Below, one piece after another: positions 28,057-38,018 of a stretch of DNA of 64,000 nt (position 1 is the first letter of the stretch; the number at the start of each line of letters is the position of its first letter). The notes below the pieces were generated by a model. The model had not been told where the DNA came from, searched no databases, and saw only the letters and a list, made by a program, of their open reading frames with translations. The DNA comes from Evernia prunastri. Its lineage: Eukaryota > Ascomycota > Lecanoromycetes > Lecanorales > Parmeliaceae. The position numbers were made by a program, and so were the translations under genes. The DNA lies in NCBI GenBank assembly GCA_003184365.1, contig NKYR01000119.1:50895-114894 (forward strand), written 5' to 3'.

Positions 28057-30632
28057 TCACAACTCTCCCACCAGCGTCCCAGCAAAAGGCAAATACCCCG
28101 CAATGACGCCCCCCGGACACCCATTCCCGCAACCCCACCCCCCCGGATTGAAATACTGCCTCGGATTCCCCCTCCCATCCAGGACCATCACATCCGCCGC
28201 TCTCGCGTTGACACCGTACCAATACAGATCCCTCGGACCATTTGCGACCCTTGCCTGGTTCGTGATGCAGTTCGCACCGCAGACCGTCGCGGGGCAATTA
28301 TAGCACGTGCTGACCTCGCCGTGGAAGAAGGTCCAGAAGGCTGCGCCGTAGAGGAAGAGGTCGGAGCCGCCGTCGATGTTCTGCGCGAGGCCCATGCGGC
28401 AGGATTGATCGCCGCTGCCGCACCAGGAGAAGTCTGGGTCGCCGTCCTGCCCGTTTGGTGTCCAAGGGGCTGGGGCGTTTTGCTGAGAGCCGACGCCTTG
28501 CCAGTAAGCGGTTTCGGTCTGCTGCATGCCGCCGTAGACGTTGCGCGCGTGGTGCAGGTTGTAGTTGTAGAGCGTGTTGTGTTCGAAGGCGGTGCCGGTG
28601 AGCCAGGTTGCCTTTGTGGCTTCGACGAGCATGCCGCGGCCCGTGGCGATGTTTTGGTGGCCGCCGCGTTCGAGGGAGTGGTCGGCGGTCCAGCCCCACA
28701 TGTTTTCGATGTAGGCTGAGGAGGAAGATGTGAGGTGGACCATTGCGAAAGCGGCTTTGCAGTCTGCTGTGTTGCCGGAGCCGCATGCGGTGTTGATATT
28801 GGTGTCGGCTGTACCGCCTACCGTGACATGCGAGTTCCAGATTCCAACATCGCCAGGATGGACGCCAGCCATATTCACTTGCAGGATGATAGCGCCGGGC
28901 GTGGTATCAGCGACAGTAAAGCGCACGTCTTGGACCTGGACAACACCAACATCGCCAGCGTTACCGATCCGGACCACGGGCTTTGGATTGTTAGCGTCGC
29001 CGAAATTGCTGCCGATGCCAGATATCACGGACCAAGCTTCTCCGACAATGCGAGTTCCAGGAGGGACAAAGAGCGTCGATTTCGCGATGTAGACACCGTA
29101 AGGAAAGTAGGAGATCTTGCAATCAGCAGCGTTGGCAGCTAAGATAGCGTTGAGAGAGGCAGAGTCATCGGTTGAGCCATCACCTTTGACACTGATGATG
29201 GCTGTTAGCGGAATTCATCTATTAGACTGGACCAGTCAACTCACGGATGGCCAATGACAGCCTTGACATTGACGAACTGGTCGGCGGCATACTCGCCGTA
29301 TGTCGGCTGAGTCATGGTAAAATACTTACCATTAGACAACAAACTCGAACCTCGAGGTGTGCCCAAGGTCTTTCCTGTTTGAAAGTTTCCCGGGTCAACA
29401 TTTCCCCAGACCCAGGTATCAATTTTGGAGCTGCTGCCTAATTTGGTATTGCCATTTGTGTCTACAGCAATCGGGTTGGCACCGTCATGAGACAAGTTTT
29501 CAATGACGATCTGATTATTGCGATCACCACTATCATTGGACGAATCATGGTACCTAATTACCGGGCCTGAGTTCCTCGACGTTGAGTCGAGAATAATAAT
29601 TGAGCCTGGTGGTCCGCCATTACCGCCATTGATACCGAGGCCGCAGGTGTCGAATATGGCATTTTGGATGACTGCGACGAATCCGCCCGTAAGCGATAGT
29701 CCGGTGGTGCACTTGGAGAAGGATATGGATTTAAAGAGGACTTGTTGATTCGAGTTGCGGATACCGACGGCACCCCCAACGATGCTCTGCAACAGTCAGA
29801 ATTGGCTTATTGTGCTCATCATTCCAGGTTGACTTACGACGTCTGTGATAGCCGTGGTTGAGCCTTGGTCCAATGCAATTCCAGTATGACCTTTGGAGTT
29901 GGTGGGCATGTTAATCTTGACATTAGTAAGTTGGCTCCCTTAGGCAATGCCCCATTGCAAAGCAAGAACCGTAGTATCAGGTGCAATGTTCGTAGTATCA
30001 ATGATGATGTTTTTCATTGCAATAAAGAAGGCCGTGGTCCCCGACGAGTCATGAGTCGCATAATCGTAACCGTTCACCACGGTGCCGCCATTGAAGTTGG
30101 AAGATGTTTTGAACGTTGGCATATCGTTAGGGTCTCCGACGAGGATTGTATTTAGTCGCAGATCAAGTTGTTTCGTGAGTTTATAGGTCCCTCCTGGGAC
30201 AAAAACCTCCGCTGGTCGAGTGGTTACCTCGTTGTTGTAGCGATTCTCGCCGTTCCCGTCATCGTTGATGGCGTTTTGTAGGTTTTGTGTGTCATCGGTG
30301 TTGCCATCCCCGACTGCATTGTACGACTTCACGTTCCGGTAGACAGGATATGTGGAGTCACCGGGAAGGAATGGCGCGTAGCCTCTGGCAGCTCCAGTAT
30401 GGTCTTGTTCATCGAGCCAATATCTTGATGGATTGCTTCTGACAGGCCCGCTGCATGATGCTGCTTCGATGGGAGAAGCGGGCTGAAGCACAGCTTGGTC
30501 AGCGGGGCTGTTCTTCTTCAACGTGAAATGAGGGTCCAGAGGTTGGCTGGGCCAGGACTGGGTAATGACAGCTAGTGTACTGGCAACGACAAGTGTAGTC
30601 ATGCGCCATGAGAAGATTGGAAAGCTAGGCAT
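28057..30632 (-). pseudogene. GH55 exo-beta-1,3-glucanase gene with one in-frame TAA
   Basis: Three exons on the minus strand, 30632-29838, 29786-29245 and 29191-28057, encode 823 residues of a glycoside hydrolase family 55 protein. It has an N-terminal hydrophobic signal segment and two parallel-beta-helix halves, each opening with a GDG-TDD element (YNAVGDGNTDDTQNLQNAIN and VKGDGSTDDSASLNAI). The second half is cysteine-rich (CYNCPATVCGANC). Family members release glucose from beta-1,3-glucan outside the cell. At 29942-29940 a TAA interrupts a conserved segment: LALQWGIA, stop, GSQLTNVKI. The family normally has Gln there, so this is CAA to TAA, a CpA-to-TpA change. Skipping a 54-nt in-frame 'intron' (GTTCTT..AAG) would remove the stop but also the conserved segment, so I prefer a nonsense mutation or a sequence error. 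Confidence 0.8.
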
Positions 30633-31593
30633 CGTGAAGCCTTACTTCATCTAGAAAAACTTCTGCAAGATTACCTGATGGGTTGAAGCGCAAGCTAGAG
30701 GACAGGCAGAGCTTTTGAGGCCGGAGAGAAAATGGCTGAAGGTGGATGGATCATATGTTGCTCAGTTGAATGGCGCACTGAAGCTTAGTTGGTTGACTAG
30801 TGAGCGCCCTTAACGTGACTCTCCGAGCTTGGCAAAGGCGAGCAAATCCGATGCAAGGAATTTGCGACGACTCACTTCATATCAATCTTGAAATTCATTC
30901 ATGCAAGGTAAGCATGATTGTCCATTTGCATTTCACGGCGCTTTATAAAGAAATCTTTGCGCCCGGACAGCTGCGGCTCGGCTCTGCTCAAGTAACAGGA
31001 TCGGGCTTCAGCCGCAGCGAAGGATCGGCCAAGGATCGTTTCCTCGAGGAAGCTCGATCAGCTGCGCCTTGTATCATCTGAATCCTGGGAAATGAATCAT
31101 TCTAGGGGTTTGAGACAATGTGGAGTCAGCCTGAGAGGCATCGCTGAGTCGACTGGCGGCTTACCTGCAGCAAAAGCGTCTCGGGATGCATGAAGAAGAA
31201 CGAAGAACCCGATCAATCAAAGAGTATATTCGAGAATCTGGATTCGTTATCAGCAGACGCTGCGTTGCGCACATCGTCGATCCCGTGCGCGCTATGCGCA
31301 TTATGTTAGAAAAGGCACACAGCATGCATCTCCTATTGCAAACAGCTTTAGTGGCTACTAACTACTCTACCGCTGCGAGTCAAATCGGGTGATAAGAAAG
31401 GATGATTCTTTTCAAACATCAGATCACAGAGTATGGAGCTAGATGACCAAAACTTGCACTTCCCCCACCATGCTCTCCGCCGCCCTTTCCTGCTCAGTGT
31501 GCAAAAAGGAAAGTACCGTCTCACTTTGCGACTTCTCTCAGGTCAGGACTACTGCTAGTAATATCGCCAAATTCAGTCTCAGCAAGACTCTGA
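30633..31593. other. Intergenic, no gene seen
   Basis: This is the promoter side of the GH55 gene and the 3' side of the lysozyme-like gene. Only short chance frames are present. Confidence 0.5.
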
Positions 31594-32758
31594 TCAGCCG
31601 TCTAGGGAGCAGCCATGCGGAGCTTCGACCCAACCAGTGAGACGGTTAGCGATATCTGAGCTGTAGCAGTGCGTCGCAATGCCCTTGCAGAGGTCGCCGG
31701 ATTGGTCGACAGAGCCTGAGTTTTGAAGTCTCGCTGCAATATAAAATGCCGTGACATCCCCTTTGTGGGACTCATTGATGCACTGAGCCAAGCCATCGCC
31801 GTCCTTTGTACCAGCGCTGCCCTCGCGAACCATACGATTTATGACATCTTCGGGACAAGGATTCTGCACCAAGTGAGTAATGTCGCTGTTACAGGTTGCG
31901 TCGCCGTTGTGATCCTGCATGAGGCCGGGGTTGCGAACACCAAAGTTTGATGTGGGTACGCGAACACAGCCACCCGACTCTTGGAGAATGACCGCGAGAA
32001 TGAAGCGATGATCAACTTTGGTCTCCACGGCGACTTGCTGGATGGCATTATAGATTGATCCAACCTCGGGTCCATCATCATTGGCTTGCGAATACTGAGA
32101 GCAAGAGGAAAACATAATTTTGTTGTTGTCGTTGAACCTACGCGGTTTCTTGTCAGCCATTAGTGCCTTGGATCTGCCAACAATTGCCGCCAGAGCGAGA
32201 TGTCCTAGAAGTGTTCCATACATGTTTTCGAACGATACCCACGCAGAATGGGGAGGAAAACTTGAACCCTTGCCGCAGTATTGAATGTAGCGGTCCTTGC
32301 CCGCACCAATTCCATCTGTGTTGTTGATCGAAGAGACGGCAATTGCTGTATTCGAGACCTGGCCACCAGTTGCAAGTATGTGCTCGTACGAGGTGTCCTC
32401 GAAGTTGCCTTTGCGATTGATAACGTAGGGATTGTAGGTGGATGCAGGCTGCATCATTTCAATGCTGAGTTGAAGGCTTTGAATGCCGTTGTCACAGATG
32501 TAGGGGCAAAACGATGTGCCTGGATTTTTAAAAGATCCCAGCCCCATTAGAGTCTTCTCGCATCTGCCAGGTCATGTCAAACCCTCCCGTGCGAGAAAAG
32601 GCATTGAAGACGACCTACTGAGTTTTGCAGGTGTAGGAGCTGAGATCTTGTGGTTGCTCCAAAATTTTTAGAGGAGACTGGCCCAAGAGACCAGCATCAA
32701 CTTGGTGGAGGCATGCTCTCAAAAGCAAAGCACACATAACATTCTGAGATTTCGACAT
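31594..32758 (-). CDS. Secreted lysozyme-like (SLT-fold) protein
   Basis: Two exons, 32758-32619 and 32563-31594 (369 aa), are separated by a 55-nt intron with a GTAGGT donor. The N-terminus MSKSQNVMCALLLRACLHQVDAG is a weak signal peptide. The C-terminal part holds a lysozyme/soluble-lytic-transglycosylase pattern: FILAVILQESGGCVRVPTSN then GVRNPGLMQDHNGDATC. It matches the ES...NP.GLMQ core, with the Glu of QESGG as the likely catalytic acid. Cysteines on both sides suggest disulfides. Such proteins cleave peptidoglycan or related glycans outside the cell. An antibacterial or cell-wall role is inferred. The N-terminal 170 residues (CPYICDNGIQSL onward) belong to no domain I can name. Confidence 0.78.
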
Positions 32759-34140
32759 TATGATATGAGATAGTCGGGGCTTGTGAAGACTTTAGGCAAG
32801 GCAGTGATGATTTCAACTGGATCTTTGTGTGAACTTTGCAGTAGCTGGAATAAGACATTTTTAAGGAAGACTGTGGTTATTTCATTAGCTTCATTGACCC
32901 TTACATAGGAGGAGCTCGGACTTCAGCTGATTCGGCCGGTAGATCACACGACTAGGGTTGTCACCTCGAACTCTGGGGACTGCAACACCATCACAAGGAA
33001 CATTACCGACAGCACGACCACCGAGTCTATGCGAATACCCCACTTCACCGAACTCAAGAATGCGCGAAGAAACTAGTGGAGTCCATTGAGCTTACAGCTT
33101 CACCAAGGTCACCGACAATGCATCCTGATGGCAAGAAGATTACTTTGATCGCTTGCTGTCTGTAGCCGACATGTAGAATGCATCTTCGATGGTGTCCTGC
33201 GACAAGATTCCATCATGTGTCAAGGTCATGGTCTGGTCTGGCCCTTGACGTCTCGGCGACTGCAGCTCCATTCGTAAATCGCGGTGTTCCTCCGCATGGT
33301 ACAAACAGTGTTTGTCTGGTACGGCAATAGAACCCATAGGTATGCATCGCAGGAACTAGCTGTGATACAAACGAAGCAGCATCCGTTCGCTTCAAATCCT
33401 TACCATAAGCTATCCGATTCAATAGAAACATGCTGAGGTTCCCGTACGCAGTTGAGATCAAAGGCGATCTTCCACGTTCGTAATTACGTTCCCCAATGGG
33501 AATGTGATAAAGGACATCGGCTTTGAGGTGCTGTAGAGTAAGCTTTAGAGTAAGCAAACTGCATGAAGAAGAGGTCGGTATGTGGAACGGGTAAAGGGTC
33601 GAAGGAGAAAAGAGAGAACGAGCCGGGGAGATACACTGCGCGCTTGTTAGCTCGACGCGTTACTCCTTTTTGCAGAATCCTTAACGAGTACTTCAACTTC
33701 ATATCTCGACCCGCAAAATTTTGATAAGCCACGTATCAATACAAGTAGTAGATCAAAATGTGATATATAGATATAGAATCGTTTTAATTTGAAATTCTAT
33801 ATAGTTTATTAATCGCGTTAATCTAATATAACTTTTTATAAGTCTTTCGAATACTTTACGTTCTTTATGTTAAAGCATAGTATAATATGAATGAATAATC
33901 TATATAATAATATGGTGGTTGGTGGTTTGTGTAAAGATGATGGATCTATCTGCCTGCAAGATGCATGAAGTGTGCGGAGAGGATCGGCCGCTATGTCTGA
34001 TGTGGAAGCCCTAGCCCTGCAATGATCCTGTGTAGGGTTCTCCGTAACACTTTATCTCGTCGTTATTATATTTTTATTTATATTAGCGCTTATTCGTATA
34101 CTTATTTAAAATAAGTTCGAAATAAATTATAGCAATGATT
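32759..34140. other. Intergenic, ending in an AT-rich stretch
   Basis: I see no convincing gene between 32759 and 33730. From about 33740 to 34140 the sequence becomes AT-rich and RIP-like, with one island of normal composition (33910-34050). Confidence 0.5.
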
Positions 34141-34232
34141 GCCTCCTCATCGCACTCGCCATTGCCTCCTCATCGCACTCGCCATTGCCTCCTCATCGCA
34201 CTCGCCATTGCCTCCTCATCGCACTCGCCATT
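34141..34232 (+). repeat. 23-bp tandem repeat, four perfect units
   Basis: The unit GCCTCCTCATCGCACTCGCC plus ATT is present four times in a row without a mismatch and then decays (GCCTCACC). Perfect identity points to recent slippage or unequal exchange. It sits at the border between AT-rich DNA and a repeat cluster. Confidence 0.8.
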
Positions 34233-34374
34233 GCCTCACCTTCGCTGAGTCCAGCGGCCTCACCGTCGGATGGTATGTATATATATCACAATTGTTGACG
34301 CGTCGCAGGGATGCCAGCGCATATTTCACATGGGAAAGAATCATTCAACATCGCTGCCGACGCGTTCATGCCTT

Positions 34375-34684
34375 GTGGGTTCAAGTCCCTCTCTGCAGTC
34401 ATCAGCTGAGGTGTCAACGCGTAAAACGCGTTATTGATTTGATTGCAAGAGATGTCAAGAACATATCGTTAATACCGGCTACAATCGCGTTAGAGAAAGA
34501 GATTAAGGGGGTAAACGCGATAGCCATACCTTTGGTGGTTCAAGTCCATCCTCGCAGTCACAAGCTGGGGGCTAAGCGACGCGTTTGGGAGCTCTACAAG
34601 AGGTGCTGGAGACTCGTTAATACCGGTCCTGAGGACACATCGTTAAGACAGGGTTCCTCCACCTCTTGAGGGTTCAAGTCCTTC
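34375..34684 (+). repeat. Three tRNA-T-arm-like modules
   Basis: Three stretches at 34375-34391, 34534-34550 and 34668-34684 each have a TTCAAGT loop inside short complementary arms: GTGGG/CCCTC, GGTGG/CCATC and GAGGG/CCTTC. Each is followed by a similar tail containing GCAGTCA and AGCTG. They look like repeated 3' ends of a tRNA-like or SINE-like unit. No full cloverleaf can be drawn. Confidence 0.4.
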
Positions 34685-34702
34685 CTTGCAGTCAGCAGCT
34701 GN

Positions 34703-35331
34703 CTTTCTGTATAGCCTCATGATTGCCATTTGCGTGATTCAGCCTCATGGTTGCCATTGTTTGCTACAGGGAAGAGATTTAGGATACTAATGCGGNAGCT
34801 GGCTTCTATCTGCATTTGACTCTTCATTCGAATTGATCTCTTTCAGAGTCATAGCATTCTTTCGTCCCGCCCGCCCACGCCTGTTGCATGTATATAGCTT
34901 CGTTTTTCACTCCAGGTCTATGCTGCTAGAAGCATGGGAGTTAGTCTAGCGCTGGGGTTACGAGGATATGCCTTTTCAGGCCTCTATTGGACTCAGAGCC
35001 CTGGCGTTAGGTAGACGCAACCACGTATCGACTTTCTGTATAGCCTCATGATTGCCATTTGCGTGATTCAGCCTCATGGTTGCCATTGTTTGCTACAGGG
35101 AAGAGATTTAGGATACTAACGGGACCTAAAGCTTATATGCTCGGGAGGCTGATTTTAGCTGCAAATCAGTGACGGGGGACTGTGGGAGGGGGACTGTCCC
35201 GAGTCAAGTGGACCGATTGCTACTTACTTTANTTAGGATACTAACGGGACCTAAAGCTTATATGCTCGGGAGGCTGATTTTAGCTGCAAATCAGTGACGG
35301 GGGACTGTGGGAGGGGGACTGTCCCGAGTTG
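34703..35331 (+). repeat. Repeated segments around three assembly joins
   Basis: Single N bases lie at 34702, 34796 and 35232. The segment beginning CTTTCTGTATAGCCTCATGA occurs at 34703 and again near 35032. The segment containing GGATACTAACGGGACC and ending in GTCCCGAGT occurs near 35110 and again after the N near 35235. The local order is therefore a scaffold made of short contigs with overlapping repeat ends and may not be the true arrangement. Confidence 0.65.
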
Positions 35332-35849
35332 AGTGGGGTAAGTCGGCGGAGAAGACCGATTAACCCTATAACAACTAATAACTTTTTTGATATCGCGAAT
35401 TCAAAGATTCTGAGAAGTGCATTCGAAAGCCCTGATCATATTCTATTAGAAACAGATCTACTATCAAATTTTATAGTCATATATAGATGGGGGAAAAGAC
35501 TGGAAAGTGGTAGGGCTACTAGTACGTCGATCCTCGGGAGCACCCGTTTCCACCTATTTTGAATTTATTTCAATAATTTATTTATTTATTGTTTTCTATC
35601 AGATTTTGTAGATAAGTAGTGCATTTTGTAGGGCTTTCCTTGCTCTTTAAGATGCACTATTTGAATTTTTCTAGTTTTTTAAATATTAGGCAGATTTCAT
35701 TTGCCGAAGAAATTGTAATGAAATCTGCCTCAGCGCTAGTGAGGATTCTAATGTAATGTGCCCACATTACATTACCCTCTATTAGATAGTGCCCTCTACT
35801 CTCGTTCCTCTTTGAAATCACCTTCTATCGTCAGCCCCTTATATAGAGA
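35332..35849. repeat. AT-rich stretch with two perfect hairpins
   Basis: Two perfect inverted repeats lie close together: AGGCAGATTTCAT at 35688-35700 with its complement at 35718-35730, and TAATGTAATGTG at 35749-35760 with its complement at 35763-35774. No gene is seen. They may be remnants of a small transposon or structured transcript ends. Confidence 0.5.
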
Positions 35850-36835
35850 ATGGTCGTCATCAACCATTGCGATCCTGTCCAGCTTAATGCTTACTCGACC
35901 GTACCATTGAGCCTTAATGTTTCGGCTACCGTTCAGCAGGATTTCGCTCTCGGCAGCTGCGCACGCTTCGGCAATCCTATCGTGACCATTTCGATCCAGA
36001 ACCGCCCCGACTTTTATGGCGCGTCCCCTTATACCATGCGTGAAAACTGGACACCGAAGGCTTCCTCAATCAGTTTCTGATCGTTGATAATCGAACCGCC
36101 GAATCCCACGCTATTTGGTACGTCGATACTACGGAGGCTAGCAATGAGTACACTGCCATGGCCATTGAAGATCAGAACCCTCCAATCACTCATAAAGGAG
36201 AGAACTCTACCGTCTGGCAAGCTCGCATCGCTACGCAGGACATGCCCGTCCAATGGGCATGCTTTGACGTTGCCGTTAGAGACCTGCTCGATGACATTGA
36301 ACCATACAGCTCTCCTTACGATCCCCATAACCCGCAGCAGGTGCCCTTCACCCTTGGTATTGATTGGTCTCGCAAAGAAGATGCAGCAGGCTTCTGGGGA
36401 GATGCGTACATCGAAGCTGAGTTTGAGGAGATCGTTTGGAGTACGGATATTCATTTCAGGAGGCTTATTAGCCCAACTCCACCAGTAGTGGTCAGATTGA
36501 CGAGGAACGCCACTCGCGAGGCGGGCTTGTTGAGTGCTTGGCGGTCCGCAGAGAGGACACCACGGCCCGGGGACACGGTCTCGACATCGGCGCCGTACGA
36601 TTGGGACAGTCCGAAGTGGTCGCAACATGAGACGAGTGTTTTGAAGAGAAGTCTTTCGACTCTGTCGCTCTTATCTCCTACTGCCAGTGCGTCAGCTAGA
36701 ACGTGCCGCAGCAGAAGCCTTTTCGGGCCGGGTTCCTATAGGTTTCGTACATTAGCCGGCGACGCAAGTGGCGTTAATGGCCTTTCGCTTGCGCGCAAGG
36801 CGCAGGTTTTTCAGATGCTACCAGAGCCGGCTTAG
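35850..36835 (+). pseudogene. Hypothetical protein gene with a one-base frameshift
   Basis: Reading from the ATG at 35850 gives 66 codons of protein-like sequence (VVINHCDPVQLNAYSTVPLS onward) up to RENW at 36050. The natural continuation DTEGFLNQFLIVDNRTAESH is in another frame, which then runs to a stop at 36835. One missing G after TGG explains the break. In total about 330 residues would be encoded. The C-terminal 70 residues are Ser/Arg-rich. The upstream DNA is AT-rich and a TATATA box lies only a few bases before the ATG, so the 5' end may be lost. I do not recognise the family. A sequence error at the break is possible. Confidence 0.5.
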
Positions 36836-38018
36836 TGGCAGATCTTGATCTGGAATCTGGCTTTGAGTGAGACGCTTCGGAGATAGCTCATCCATTTCAT
36901 TGGGTCACTGGCCACCAGCTCGCCATAGCCATGATGCAACAGATCCAAAATAGGTTTCTCCTGATGTAGTCTCACCGTTTATCCTTTTTTGTTCATGTAT
37001 ACTTTGTTGTACAGCTGCTGATCTTGCGAATGCTCGACGTGCAAATCAACATCGATGTAGTTCTTTGATCTCAGACAAGTGGAAAGGATATTTCAATGGG
37101 AGTTGGTGTCTTTGAAATGTTTCAATTTTGCGTTGCGGACTGTCTGAGAGGAGGACTCACGAGCGTAATATTCCAAGTGATACACGCATCACTAGATAGC
37201 TCTTTTCTCTACATTCACATCATCATTACGAACCAAATACTCGTAGGGAGACTCTTGCCCCCGGACTATCTTCTCTGGACATCTCCATTGTCATTACGAA
37301 CTAGAGTGTCGCCATCTCGTAGGGACCTGATTCAATATTGATCTGTCGTTGAATCGGATCCTTTCTCCCTTTGGGGCAGCCCCTCCAATGTACTCACATA
37401 GACCCAGACAAGTTCGTACGGGTCCGGAGTGCCCGGAGGTGGTCCCCAGAAGCGAGCTTTCGGGGACCCCGGGAAGCTCAGAGTGGTGAAAACTTTTTGG
37501 CCGATCTAACTTAGTCAAATCATGATCAATTCTCAATATTCTTGGAGATATCAATATAATAGATCCCCAACTTCAAACGTTTTTTAGTAGGTTTAAATAA
37601 TTGATTTTACGGAGGTACAAGCGGGGGAAAAAGAACTTCAAGAAATGTTGCACCCAATCATTTTTGCCAAGCAAAGGCCGTACTTACACTAGAGTAAACT
37701 TGGCGACGCGTCGGCGGGATTGGTAAATCTTGATCTCCGACTCTCCGGTTCCTCCGCCTTCTCTAATCCCGCTGCTTCTTGTCTTTCTCCTTCTCCTTCT
37801 CCGCTGCTCGGAATAAGGTGCACAATACTGACGGTAAGATCATCATCCAGGTCAAGACCGTGGCCATTGATTGCGTCAGCTCATGAATCGTATCCCTCCT
37901 TTCCTGTTCAAAGCCGACTTCGTCATGTCCGCAGGGCTGCCACTGAATTGCGCCTTCTCCTGCATTAATAATAATGAATAAGTCGAACCACCAATAAAAT
38001 AGTCGGACCGCCAAAAGA
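36836..38018. other. Intergenic, promoter side of the regulator gene
   Basis: I see no coding frame with protein-like composition and no repeat. Pyrimidine-rich tracts near 37760-37800 may belong to the promoter of the Zn2Cys6 gene. Confidence 0.5.

Noticed and set aside
34139..34669. 176-codon frame across the 23-bp tandem repeat
   Set aside because: The coding appearance comes from the repeat (23 bp is not a multiple of three, so units are read in shifting frames), and the start is not in a promoter context.
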